Source of the DNA: an uncultured Dehalococcoidia bacterium
GTDB taxonomy: Bacteria; Chloroflexota; Dehalococcoidia; Lucifugimonadales; UBA3495
Assembly (NCBI GenBank): GCA_958296385.1
Contig: OY282494.1
Location: forward strand, 1,897,537 to 1,961,536
Direction of reading: 5' to 3'
DNA: 64,000 nucleotides
This document shows, in pieces, positions 23,613-35,400 of this stretch. The notes under the pieces were generated by a model. That model saw only the letters and a list, made by a program, of their open reading frames with translations. It was not told where the DNA came from and did not search any database. Every line of letters begins with the position of its first letter. The stretch's first letter is position 1. Made by a program: the position numbers and the translations under genes.

Positions 23613-26330
23613 CTATGCGCCCAGTTGGGCGATGATTTCGGCGAGGCGCTGGCGCTGTTCGGAGAGGCCGTCAAAGCGGCTGCGTTCTTTCTCCACCACT
23701 TCGGGGCGGGCTTTGGCGATAAAGTTGGGGTTGTCCAGAAGGCGCTGCACGCGCTGCTGATTGGTGTCGATGTCGTCCAGTTCCTTGTTGAGCCGCTCCG
23801 CTTCGGCGGCGACGTCAACGCCGGTGAGGGGGAGGCGGATGACCAGGGGGTTGACCACCAGGCTGACGCCGGCGGCGGGCGGCTCCGGGTCGCTGGCGGC
23901 GGCGATGCGCAGGGGGGCGATGCGGGCCAGGGCGCCGATGACGGCCTTTTCCTCTTGTACGACGGCATCCAGGCCGTTGGATTCAATGACGGCGGCGAGC
24001 TGCTGGCCGGCGGGGATGCGGAGCTGCGCCCGCATATTGCGGACGGTGCGGACGGCCTGCATCACCACGTCAACCTCGGCCTCGGCGGCGGCGTCAAGGC
24101 GCGGTTCGGCGGCCGGCGGGTAGGGGGCAATCATGATGGAATCGGGCAGTTCGCCGGCCGGGGCGGGCAGGTGGGCAATCAGATTTTGCCAGATTTCCTC
24201 GGTGACGAAAGGCATGAAAGGATGCAGCAGGCGCAGGGCGCGTTCCAGCACGTGGACGAGGGTAGTTGCGGCGGCGGCGGCGTCAGCGTTGTCGTCGCTG
24301 CGCAGGCGCACTTTGGCCATCTCGATGTACCAGTCGCAAAAGTCGTTCCAGATAAAATCGTAGAGCTTTTGCTGGGCCTCGCCCAGTTCGTAGGCGTCCA
24401 GGCCGGCGTTGGCGGCGGCGGCGGCGGCGTCCAGCCGGCTGACAATCCAGCGGTCTGCGCGATGGGCGGGCCGCCGGAGTTCGTGCCAGCCGTCCAGGTC
24501 ATCCCGACCGGCGACGGCGCTGATGACGAACCGGGCGGCGTTCCAGACCTTGTTGGCAAAGTTGCGGCCGGACTCCAGCTTCTCCTCGGTGAGGCGCAGG
24601 TTGTTGCCGGGGGCGGTGCCGGTGGTGAGGGCAAACCGCACGGCGTCGGTGCCGTACTGCTCCACCAGGTCCAGGGGGTCCATGGTGTTGCCCCGGGTCT
24701 TGCTCATCTTTTGACCCTGCGCGTCCAGCACCATGCCGTGCAGATAGACGGAGCGGAAGGGGATGTCGCCGGTGTTCTCGATGCCGAGCATAATCATCCG
24801 GGCCACCCAGAAAAAGAGGATGTCGTACCCGGTTTCCATAACGGCGTTGGGGTAGAAATACTGCAAGTCGGCGGCGTCGGCGTCGGGCCAGCCCAGGGTG
24901 GAATGAGGCCACAGGCCGCTGCTGAACCACGTATCCAGCACGTCGCCGTCCTGCTCGATGCGGTCGCTGCCGCAGTGGACGCAGGCGGGGGGGTCGTCAA
25001 CGCTGGCGGCGTGCTGCCCGCAGGCGGCGCAGTACCACACGGGGATGCGGTGTCCCCACCACAGCTGGCGGCTGATGCACCAGTCGCGGATGTTCTCCAG
25101 CCAGTTGAGATAAACGCGGGTGAAACGGTCGGGGACGATGGCGATGGCGCCGTCGGCAACGGCGGCGTAGGCCCGGCCGGCGATGCTGTCGGGGTCGGTG
25201 TGCCGGCCCACGTTGAGGAACCATTGCAGGCTGATGAGGGGTTCAATCACCTCATCGCACCGCTGGCAATGGCCGACGGAATGATGGTAGTCCTCGACTT
25301 TCTCCAGGACGCCCAGGGCATCCAGCTCGGCGGCAACGGCAGCGCGGGCCTCAAATCGCTCCATGCCGGCGTAGCGCGGGCCGGCGGCGTCGGTCATGCA
25401 GCCGTCAAAGCCGATTATATTGATGATGGGCAGGTTGTGCCGCTCGCCGATTTCGAAGTCAACGACGTCGTGGCCGGGGGTGACTTTCAGCGCGCCGGTG
25501 CCAAACTCCATCTCGATGGCGGCGTCGGCGACGACGGGGATGTGACGCCCCACGATGGGCAGTATCACCGGCTGGCCGATTTTGCCGGCGTAGCGGGCGT
25601 CGTCGGGGTGCACCGCCACGCCGGTATCGCCGAGCATGGACTCCGGGCGGGTGGTGGCAACGACGACGTAATCAGCGGGGTTGTCGGCCATCGGATAGCG
25701 GATGTGGTAGAGCTTGCCGTCCTGCTCGGCGTACTCCACTTCCAGGTCGGACAGGGCGGTAGCGCAGCGGGGACACCAGTTGATGATGCGCTCGTGGCGG
25801 TAAATCAGCCCCTTGTTGAACAGGTTGACGAAAGTGGTGCGGACGGCGTGCACGGGGCCGGGATCCAGCGTGAACCGCAAGCGCGACCAGTCGCAGGAAA
25901 CGCCCAGACGACGATGCTGCTCGTCAATGGTATCGCCGTAGCGCGAGACCCACTCCCAGACGCGGGCCTCAAAGAGCTCGCGTCCCAGCTCGTGCCGGTT
26001 AGTGCCCTCCTCAGCCAGCATCCGCTCCACCACCCACTGCGTAGCGATGCCGGCGTGGTCTTTGCCGGGCAGCCACAGCGTAGGATCGCCGCACATCCGA
26101 TGCCAGCGGGTAAGCGAGTCTTGCAGACTGGCGCCCAGAGCGTGGCCGAGGTGCAGTTCGCCGGTTACGTTGGGCGGCGGCATCACCACGCAAAAAGGCG
26201 TGCGGGAGTGGTCAACGCGGGGCGCAAAGTAGCCGGAATCCCACCAGGTTTGGTAAATACGCTGCTCAACAGCAGCGGCATCATAAGCGCGGGCCATGGC
26301 GGCAGGGGTATCGCTCATAGTTACATCCAT
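23613..26330 (-). CDS. valS: Valyl-tRNA synthetase
   Basis: About 905 residues. The class I signature HIGH is HLGH in [16 protein letters not shown] near residue 56, and KMSKS is [10 protein letters not shown]. The CP1 editing domain ([18 protein letters not shown], then [12 protein letters not shown]) and the C-terminal coiled coil ([17 protein letters not shown]) are complete. The SQWFLNV-type and [18 protein letters not shown] segments are diagnostic for ValRS. A Zn-like knuckle (CAAC...CVHC) lies in the insertion after WWGHR. It charges tRNA-Val. The start is MDVTM at 26330 or MSDTP at 26318; neither has a strong ribosome site. Confidence 0.96.
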   Translation of the reverse strand: MDVTMSDTPAAMARAYDAAAVEQRIYQTWWDSGYFAPRVDHSRTPFCVVMPPPNVTGELHLGHALGASLQDSLTRWHRMCGDPTLWLPGKDHAGIATQWVVERMLAEEGTNRHELGRELFEARVWEWVSRYGDTIDEQHRRLGVSCDWSRLRFTLDPGPVHAVRTTFVNLFNKGLIYRHERIINWCPRCATALSDLEVEYAEQDGKLYHIRYPMADNPADYVVVATTRPESMLGDTGVAVHPDDARYAGKIGQPVILPIVGRHIPVVADAAIEMEFGTGALKVTPGHDVVDFEIGERHNLPIINIIGFDGCMTDAAGPRYAGMERFEARAAVAAELDALGVLEKVEDYHHSVGHCQRCDEVIEPLISLQWFLNVGRHTDPDSIAGRAYAAVADGAIAIVPDRFTRVYLNWLENIRDWCISRQLWWGHRIPVWYCAACGQHAASVDDPPACVHCGSDRIEQDGDVLDTWFSSGLWPHSTLGWPDADAADLQYFYPNAVMETGYDILFFWVARMIMLGIENTGDIPFRSVYLHGMVLDAQGQKMSKTRGNTMDPLDLVEQYGTDAVRFALTTGTAPGNNLRLTEEKLESGRNFANKVWNAARFVISAVAGRDDLDGWHELRRPAHRADRWIVSRLDAAAAAANAGLDAYELGEAQQKLYDFIWNDFCDWYIEMAKVRLRSDDNADAAAAATTLVHVLERALRLLHPFMPFVTEEIWQNLIAHLPAPAGELPDSIMIAPYPPAAEPRLDAAAEAEVDVVMQAVRTVRNMRAQLRIPAGQQLAAVIESNGLDAVVQEEKAVIGALARIAPLRIAAASDPEPPAAGVSLVVNPLVIRLPLTGVDVAAEAERLNKELDDIDTNQQRVQRLLDNPNFIAKARPEVVEKERSRFDGLSEQRQRLAEIIAQLGA

Positions 26331-26434
26331 TAGAGGAAAAGGACGGATACAGGTTATGTTGTGCCAAAAAATGGTAGCACCGCCCCCGCCCAATTGTCCA
26401 CACACGGCGGGGTGGAATACGACGGCAACTAAAT

Positions 26435-26475
26435 GCCCCCCGTCATTCTTTGCGGCGCTCAGAATGGCGGGGGGC
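26435..26475 (-). terminator. Long hairpin after the giant gene, derived from the repeat family
   Basis: Arms GCCCCCCGTCATTCT (26435-26449) and AGAATGGCGGGGGGC (26461-26475) pair over 15 bp with one G-T pair and an 11-base loop. The CATTCT / AGAATG parts match the ends of the intergenic repeat arms. It starts 20 bp after the giant gene's stop and lacks a long T tract. Confidence 0.55.
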
Positions 26476-26495
26476 GCAGATGTGGACGGTTGGAA

Positions 26496-29400
26496 TCAGG
26501 CGCGGCGGCGCATAAGCAGGGCGATGCCGCCGCCGATGATGGCCAGGGCGATTACGGCGATAATGCCAATCAGCAGCCAGGGCGCGCCGCCGCCGGCCGG
26601 CTCAACGGCCGGCGTCGTAACAACGGTTTCGCCTCCGGCAGCGGGCGTAGGCGCAGCCATCGCCGGCGTCAGTATTGCGATTTGGGATTGGCCGTCCACC
26701 CTGAGCGTTACCTCGGAGCGTACACTTGGCGCTACGATGGGGAGCTGTACGGTTTGGGTTACGCCGGCTGGCACGGTTAGCGTCTGGCGCTGTACGACTT
26801 CGCCGGCGATTTCCAGCACCAGTTGGTACTCGGCGGTTACCGCTCCGGGGTTGGTTACGGGGAACTCTACCATTAGCGCGCTGCCGGGTTGCGGATTGGG
26901 GTTGCTGAAGGTTATATCTCCGATTACCGCCGGCTGCGGAACTATGGCGGCTACCGGGGGCGGTTGCGTTGGCGGCATCGCGGTTGGCGGGGCGGCCGGC
27001 GTTGGTGTGGGGGCCAACGTTGGCATCGGCGTGGGTGCGGGCGCCGGGGTTGGCGTGGGTTGGGGCGCCGGTGTTGTTGTCGGCGTTGGGGCCGGTGTGG
27101 GTTTGGGGGCCGGCGTTGGCGTGGGCCGCGGGGCCGGAGTAGTGCCGCCGCCGCCGCCGGAACCGCCGCTGGGAGTACCGCCGCCGGTGCTGCCGTTGCC
27201 GTTGTCGTCCTCCTCGTCGGGCGGCGGGGGTGGGCCGGCGGTGGTTGCGGCTAGGCGGGCGGCGATGTAGGGGGAGAAGTCGGTTGCGGTGCCGCAGACT
27301 TGGCTGCCGATTTGCCGGGAGCCGGACACGGGCCGCCAGCGGCTGCCATCGTAGTGCAGCATCCGGGGGCCGCCGCTGCCGCCGGCCTGGGGCAGCGGCA
27401 GGCAGACTTGCAGGCCGATTGCTGGCACCGGCTCTACGGTGATGTCCACCAGTGTATCCGGGTCCAGGGTGTAGCCGGAATGTGTGGCTGGGGTGCTGCC
27501 GTCCGGCACGATGCCGATGGTTATGGTGGTGCTTGAGGCCAGGCCCACGCCGCCGGCTGACCGGATGGTTACGCCCTCGGGGATGCCGGCGTTGGTGGTT
27601 ATCGTGTGCGTTGTTGAGGCGTCAACGACGTAGATTGCGGGGTTGCCGGGCGGGGGCGACAGGAATTCGATGGGGGTTGTCGTTGCGCCGCCGCCGGGGG
27701 GAACCGGCTCCAGGAATAGCAGGGGCAGCGGCGTGGTCGGGCTGGCAACGCCCCGGATGGTGGGCGTGTGCGTTATCCCGAACGCGTTATGCACCGTGTC
27801 GCTGTCGGTGGTTGTGGTTACCGTTACCGTCTTGAGAGCGCCGTAGTCGGCAGCGGTAAAGCTCAGGGTGTCCGGGGAAACGGTGACGCCGGGGTTGCTG
27901 CTGGCGATGGCGACGGTGGTATCGGCCGGGGGCGGGTCATTCAGCACCACCGTGTAGCGGGCGCTGCTGTTCTCCAGCAGGGTTATGGTGGTGGTGCTCA
28001 GGGTGATGACCGGCGCGGTGGTGTCCAGGATGGTTACGGATACGTCGGCGGTTTCGCTGGACAGGTAGCCGCCGGTTGCGCTGGGCGTGTGCGTTAGCGT
28101 GTCGCTGCCGATGGTACGGTCGGCGTCGGTTAGGCCCTTGACGGTTACCGTTTGCGGCGTGTTCCAGTTGCCGGCGTTGAAGGTCAGGGTGGGCCGTGTT
28201 GTGGTGGCCAGGCCGGTGTCGTTGGCGATGGTTACGGTTACCGCTGCATCGGGCTGGTGGCTCAGCCTGACGTCGTAGGTGGTTCCGGTGTCATCGCCCT
28301 CAATTACCGCGATGGTGGTGGTTGCCGACGGTAGGATGCTGCCGGTGTCGTTGTCGGTAACGGTTACGGTGAGGGTTGCCGTCTTGCCGGCGAAGTCCCG
28401 GTCGTCGCTGGCCGCGCGGTGGGTAATCCTGATGTCGTTGTGGGCCAGGTTGTCGTCTGCCAGCCCGCGCACGTATATCGTCTTTGCCGCGTAGTCCGCA
28501 TTGGTGAAAGTCAGCGTTTCGCTGCTGGTGAAATCGGTACCGCTGTCGGGGCCGTCAATGGTCAAGCCGTCGTTTGCGGTTATCGTTACGGTTACGTCGG
28601 ACGCGGGCTGGGTGCCCAGGCGCACGGTGTAGCTCCCGCCGCCGCCGCCCTCGCTGTCGTCCTCCTCTCTTACGGTCAGCGTGGGGGCGGACAGCTTGAT
28701 GTCGGGCGTGTCGTCGTCGGTAACGGTTACCGTCAGCGCTTTGCTGATGCCGGCGTAGCCGCTGGCCGTGCCCATCGTCGCATCGCTGGCGGCGTGCGTC
28801 AGCGTGACGGTTTCGTTGTCGTCGTCGCCGTCGGCCGGCGCCCATAGGGTTATCGTTTGCGCCGTGGTGGTGCCGGCGTCGAAATTCAACAGTCGGCTGC
28901 TGACGAAATCGGCGTCGTCGTAAGTTGCGCCGCCGTCGTGGATTGCTGCGGCGTCGGCGTCGCTGCTGCTCACGAGTACGCTTACCCGGGCCAGCGGCGG
29001 GTTGCTCAGGGCTACCTGGTAGGTGACCTGGCTGCCCTCCTCGGCCAGCCCCAGCGTGGTGATGGCCGCGCTGTTTTTCGTCAGGACGATGGTCGGCGTG
29101 GTGGTGTCGGTTACGGTTACGTCCAAGTCAACGTCGGCGGCGGTGCTGAACAGGCTGTCGGTAGCCGTCGTGTTGCTGGCGGCGTGGGTTAGGGTGTTGC
29201 CCGTGCTGGTGGCCAGGTCGTCGTCGGTCAGGCCGCGCACGGTTACCGTTTGCGGCGAGTTCCAGTTGCCGGTTGAGAAACGCAGCGTTTCCTCGTTGCT
29301 GTAATTGAGGCCGCTGTCGGGGCCGTCGATTTCCACGTCGTCGGACGTGCTGCTGGTGATGGTTATGGTTACGCCGGCGGCGGGCTGGTTGCTCAGTTTG

Positions 29401-32400
29401 ACGGTGTAGGTGCCGGTGCCGCCCTCGTCCACCGATAGGGCGGTTTCGGAGAGGATGATGGCTGGGGTGTCGTTGTCAATAATCGGTACGGACAGGGACT
29501 TGCTGACGCCGGCGTAGGCGCTGTCGTCGGGGCCGGCGTTGGAGGCGGTGTGGGACAGGCTGGAGGTGTCGGGGGCCAGGTCGTCGTCGGCCGTGGCGCG
29601 TATCGTTACCGCTTGCGCCGTGGTCCAGTTAGTCGTTGAGAAACTCAGCGTGCGGGTGCTGCCGTAGTTGCCGCTGCCGTCGTTGATTTGCAGGCCGTTG
29701 CCTGCGTCGATGCGGACGCTGACGGCCGCCGTGGGTTCGGTGTTCAGGAGCACGCGGTAGGTGGTGGTGTTCTCCTCGGTTACGGGCAGCGTGGTGATGG
29801 CGGCGTTGTTGGTGCCGTGCCACAGCAGGATTTCCGGGTCGTCGTTGTCGTCAATGGTTACGGTCAGGGTTACGCTGCTGACGCCGGCGTAGCCGCCGCC
29901 GGTGGCCGAGTGGGCCAGCATGGCCGTTTCGCTTTGTGAGTTAGCGTCGTGCGACGGCGCCTGTATCGTTACCATCTGCGCCGTTTGCCAGTTGGAAGTA
30001 GTGAAGCTTATCGTTTCGCTGGCGCTGAACACGGCGCCGGTGTCGGGGCCGTCAATCAGCAGGCCGGTAGCGGCTACGGTTACGGTCACTGTGCCCGTCG
30101 GTTCGTGGCTCAGGGCTACGCCGTAGGTGATGTCGCTGCCCTGCTCATGCACCGTCAGCGCGGTTACGGGGTCGCTGTCGGAATCGGTCAGGAGGAATGT
30201 GGGCGCGGTGGTGTCGGTTACGGTTACGGGGCGGGATACGTCTTCGAGGGCGTGGTAGTTGGCGTCGCCGGCGCTGGTGATGGCGTGGGTGATGGCGGTG
30301 GTTTCGTCGGCCAGGTTGGTGTCGCTCGCCGCGCGGGCCCGGATGGTTTGCGGGCCGTAGTTGTCGGAGGTGAAGGTTAGCGTTTCGGTGATGGTGAAAT
30401 CATTGCCGGTGTTTTTGTCAACGGTTACGCCGGCGGTCGCGGTGACGGTTACGGTTACGGGGGCCGCCGGCCGGTGGCTCAGCGCTACGGTGTAGCTTTC
30501 GGGGCTGCCGCCCTCGATGAGGGCCAGCGTGCTGGTTGCGGACAGGATGATGCTGGCTTCGTCGATGTCCCTAATCGTTACGGGCAGGTTTCGGCTGAGG
30601 CCCTGGTAGGCGCTGTCCGTGCTGCCGGCGACGTGGGTAATCGTGCCGCCGGTTTCGTGGGTCAGGTCGTCGTCGGCAAGGGCCCGCACGGTTACCGTTT
30701 GCAGCGTGTCCCAGGCAGTTGCCGGGAAACTCAGCGTGCGGGTGCTGCCGTAGTTGCCGTTGCCGTCGTTGATTTCCAGGCCGGACGGGGCGGTGACGGT
30801 TACGCTGACGGCGGCCGTGGGCTGGGTGTTCAGGCGCACCCGGTAGGATGCGGTGCCCTCCTCATCTACCGGCAGCGTGCTTAGCGTGGTGGTGGCAGTG
30901 GTGGGGTGCAGCAGGATGTTGGCCGAGTTGATGTCGATAACGGTTACGGGCAGGTCTTTGCTGACGCCGGCGTAGCCGTGGCCCGTGCCGGCGATGGTGT
31001 GGCTCAGGTTGAACCTTTCGCCGATGCCGTCGATGTCGTTCAGCGCCCGCACGGTTATCGTTTGCGCCGCATAGTCCGTCGGGGTGAAAGTGAGCGTCTG
31101 GGTGTTGCCGAGAGTGCCGCTGTCTTTGTTGATTTGTACCGCGTCGGTGTAGTCGCTGGGGACGGTTACGGTTACGGTTACGTTGTCCAGCGGGGCCTGG
31201 TCCAGCGCCACGTCGTAAGTGACTTCGCTGGCCTCCTCGGTTACGGACAGGGCGATGATGTCCACGCTGTTTTGCGTGAGCAGGATGCGGCCCCGGTCGT
31301 TGTCGGTGGTGGTTACGGCCAGCGTGGTGGTGGCGGTGTTCTCAAAGCCGCTGCCCGTGCCGGCGACGGCGAGGTGCGTCAAAGTTGCCGTGTCGTCGGC
31401 CAAGTTGGGGTCGCCGGGGGCGCTGACCGTTACTGTGCGCGGCGAATTGTAGTTGCCGGCATTGAAAGTCAGCGGGGGGTGGCTGGTGGTTACGGCGGCG
31501 TTGTCGCTGGCCACGGTTACGGTTACGGTATTCCCCGCTTTGGGCGCGCCGCCCAGCCGCACGGTGTAGGTGTCGCTGGATCCCTCGTTCACCGACAACG
31601 CGTCGGGAACCAGCACGATGGTATCCCGCCCCTGCGTCAGCAAATCCAGCCCGCCGTATTGCAGTACCGGGTATTGGACGGCGTAGCCAAAGTCCCAGGG
31701 GTCGTCGTTGCCGTTTGCGCCGTCAACGTCCACGTTCCAGGCGGAGTAAATGTCGGTGTAGCCGGTGGGGGATTGCAGCGCGCTAGTCGTCCGGCCGCCG
31801 GTGATGCCGGTGGTTTCGGTGTCCCAATAGCTGTTGACCGCCGTAGCGCCGGAGAACAACCGCCCGGCCAGCCCGCCGGTGTTGACGCTGGCGCCGGCCG
31901 TAACCGCTCCCGTTGCATAAGACGCCGTGATGACGGACGTGCTGCCGGCGAACAGACCGACCAGGCCGCCGGCGTAAGAGTTCGAGCTGTAGCCGCCGGA
32001 TACCGCGCCGGTAGCATAGCTGGCCGTTACCGAGGCGGCGATAGTATGCCCAGCCAGGCCGCCGATTATAACACTTATGGCAGTAGCGGCCTGGGATGCG
32101 GTTACCGTCACGTCGGCATAGCTGGCCCGCACGTTGCCCAGAGAATAACCCACCAGCCCGCCGACGCGTTTGGCGGCGGCGGTGGTACTGGTGGAAGTTA
32201 CGCTGCCGGTAGCCCAGCTGGAAGTTACCGACCCGGTGGCTGTTACGTAGCCGGCCAGGGCGCCGGCACGAATTCCATGGGCGGCCCCGGTCACGTTGAC
32301 GTCAGGCAGGCCCACGCCGGAGATGTCGCCGCTGACGGTAGCGAACAGCCCCACGTTAGTAACGCTGGCGGCGGCGTTAATAGTCAGGTTGGCGATGGTG

Positions 32401-35400
32401 TGGTTGTTGCCGTCAAAGTCACCCGTGTAAGTTCCTCCGATGGGCGACCAGTTGGCGTAGGGGTCGTTGCTGTCCACCGTACCGTCGTCGTTGGTGTCAA
32501 AGTCCAGGTCGGCCGTCAGTTCGTAGCCGGCGCAGGTGCCGGGGCAGCCCATCCGCCCGGTAGCGGTGGTTATGCGGCCGGGGAACGCGGACGCATAGTC
32601 GGCGTGGGTAGCATCGCCGTTGCCGTTCAAGTCGTAACGGATGGCGTTGAGCTGGGCCAGGTTGGACACGTCAATCAGGTTGTTGTCGTCCCGGTCGTAG
32701 TCCACGGTAATGCCGACGGCCAGTGTGGTGGTGGCGGTGTCCTCAAAGCCGCTGCCGGGGCCGGTTGCGGTGTGGGTCAGCGTGGCCGCGCCCAGGGACG
32801 CGGCGGCGTCCACCCGGACGGTTATCGTTTGCGCGTCATCCCAGCCGGTGGTTGAGAAACTCAGCGATTCGTCGATGGCAAAGGTGCTGTCGTCATCGTC
32901 AATGGTTACGCTGGTGTTGTTGCTGAGGATGTCCACCGTTACCGCCGCTGTGGGCTGCGCGCCCAGCCGCACCGAGTAGGATGCCGATTCCCCCGCCTCC
33001 ATATCCAGCGCGGCCGGCGTCAGCACGATGGTATCCCGCTCCTGTTGCAGGGGGGACAGCCCGTCGTATTGCAGTACCGGGTATTGGGAATCGTAGCCGA
33101 AGTGCCAGGGGTCGTCGTCAGCGGAGGTGCCGCCAACGTCCACGTTCCAATCGGAGTAAATGCCGGTGGCTCCGTAGGCGGTGGGGGATTGCAGTTCGGC
33201 GGTGGTTTTGCCGAGGCCGGCGCCCGTGCCGGTGATGCCGCTGGTAGTCGTGTCCCAATAGCTGTTGACCACCGTAGCGCCGAAGAGCAGCCCCCCGGCC
33301 AGCCCGCCGGTGTTGGCGCCCGTGCCGGCCGTAACCGCCCCCGTCGCATAAGACGCCGTGATGACGGAGGCGCCGTTGGTGGCCAGTCCGACCAGGCCGC
33401 CGGCGTAAGAGGAGATGCTGGTGCCGCCGGCTACCGCGCCGGTAGCATAGCTGGCCGTCAGCGCGCTGGAGCTCAGAAGGCCCACCAGGCCGCCGGCCCG
33501 CACCGCGATGGCAGTATTGGCGGCAGTTACATCCACCCCGGCATAGCTGGCCCGCACTGGGCCCAAGGCGTAACCCACCAGCCCGCCGATAATTCTGATC
33601 TCTAAGCCGGTACTGGTACTGGTGGAAGTTACGCTGCCGGTAGCCCAGCTGGACGTTACCGTCCCGCCGGTGTCAAGCCGGCCGGCCAGCGCGCCGATGC
33701 GGATTATATTGGCGGCCCCGGTCACGCTGGCATCGGGCAGTCCGATGCCGGAGATGTCGCCGCCGACGGTAGCGAACAGCCCCACGTTAGTAACGCTGCT
33801 GGCGGCGTCAATAGTCAGGTTGGCGATGGTGTGGTTGTTGCCGTCAAAGGTGGACGTGTAGGTTCCTCCGATGGGCGTCCAGTTGGGGTAGGTGTCGCTG
33901 CTGTCCACCATGCCGTTGTCGTTGGTGTCAAAGTCCAGGTCGGCCGTCAGTTCGTAGCCGGCGCAGGTGGTTTGGCAGCCCATGCTGGCGGCGCGGCCGG
34001 GGAACGCCATGGTGTAGGCGGCTGCGTCGCTGGCAAGTACCGTGCCATCGCCGTTCAAGTCGTAGCGGATGGCGTTGAGCTGGGCCAGGGTGGTGATGTC
34101 AATGAGGTTGTTGTCGTCGCGGTCGTAGTCGATGGTAATGCCGACGGCCAGTGTGGTGGTGGCGGTGTCCTCAAAGCGGCTGCCGGGGCCGGCGACGGTG
34201 TGGGTCAGCGTGGCCGCGCCCAGGGATGCGGCGGCGTCCACCTGGACGGTTATCCTTTGCGCCGTGAGCCAGTCGGTAGTTGAGAAGTCCAGCGTTTCGC
34301 TGCCGGTGAACGCAGCAGCGGCGTCGGGGCCGTCAAAGGTTACGTCGGCGCTGTCGCTGGCGATGGCTACCATTACCGCCGCTGTGGGCTGCGCGCCCAG
34401 CCGCACGGTGTAGGTTGCGGTGTCTCCCGCCTCCAGATCCAGCGCGGCGGGCACCAGCACGATGTTATCCCGGCCCTGCCGGAACACGTCCATCCCGTCG
34501 TACTTTAGCGCCGGGTACTGCACTTCATAGCCAAAGTGCCAGGGGTCGTCGTTAGCGGAGGTGCCGCCAACGTCCACGTTCCAATCGGCGTAGATGCCGG
34601 TTCCGTAGTCGGTGGGGGATTGCAGGGCGGCGGTGGTTTGGCCGCCGGTGATGCCGCCGGTGTCGCTGTCCCAATAGCTGTTGACCGGGGCTGGGGCGCC
34701 GATGTTCAACTCCCCGACTACGCCGCCGGTGCGGGCGCCCGCGCCGCCGGTAACCGTTCCGGTGGCATAAGAGGCCGTGATGGTGGACGGGGCGCCCCGG
34801 GCCCGGCCGGCCAGCCCGCCGACGCGGGAGGCTGCGCCGACGCCGCCGGATACCGGGCCGGTAGCATAGCTGGCCGTTATCTGGCCCAGGTTCAGCGAAC
34901 CCACCAGCCCGCCGGTGTACGTCCACACCGCCGCCGAGTTGGTGCTTACCGCTGCCTCGGAATAGCTGGCCCGTACCGCGCCCTGGGCCGTGCCCAGCAG
35001 CCCGCCGGCCCGTTTGGTCAGGCCGCTGCCGCTGACGCTGCTGGTGGAGGTTACCGAACCCGTACTCCACGCGGCGGTTACCGTCCCGCCGGTGTTCAGC
35101 CGGCCGGCCAGCGCGCCGGCGTAGATGTTACTGGCCGCCCCGCTCACGCTGGCATCGGGCAGTCCGATGCCGGACACGTCGCCGCTGATTTGGCCGAACA
35201 GCCCCACGTAGCCCACGCTGGCGGCGGCGTTGATAGTCAGGTTGGCGATGGTGCGGTTGTTGCCGTCAAAGTCGCCCGCGTAAGTTCCTCCGATGGGCGT
35301 CCAGTTGGGATATTCGTCGCCGGCGCCTACGCCGGGGGTGCCGTCGGTGTCAAAGTCCAGGTCGGCGGTTAGTTCGTAGCCGGCGCAGGTTGCGGGGCAG

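Noticed and set aside
23625-26333. 902-codon plus-strand frame opposite valS
   Set aside because: valS on the other strand has both synthetase motifs; the opposite frame has only Gly/Ala/Asp-rich text.
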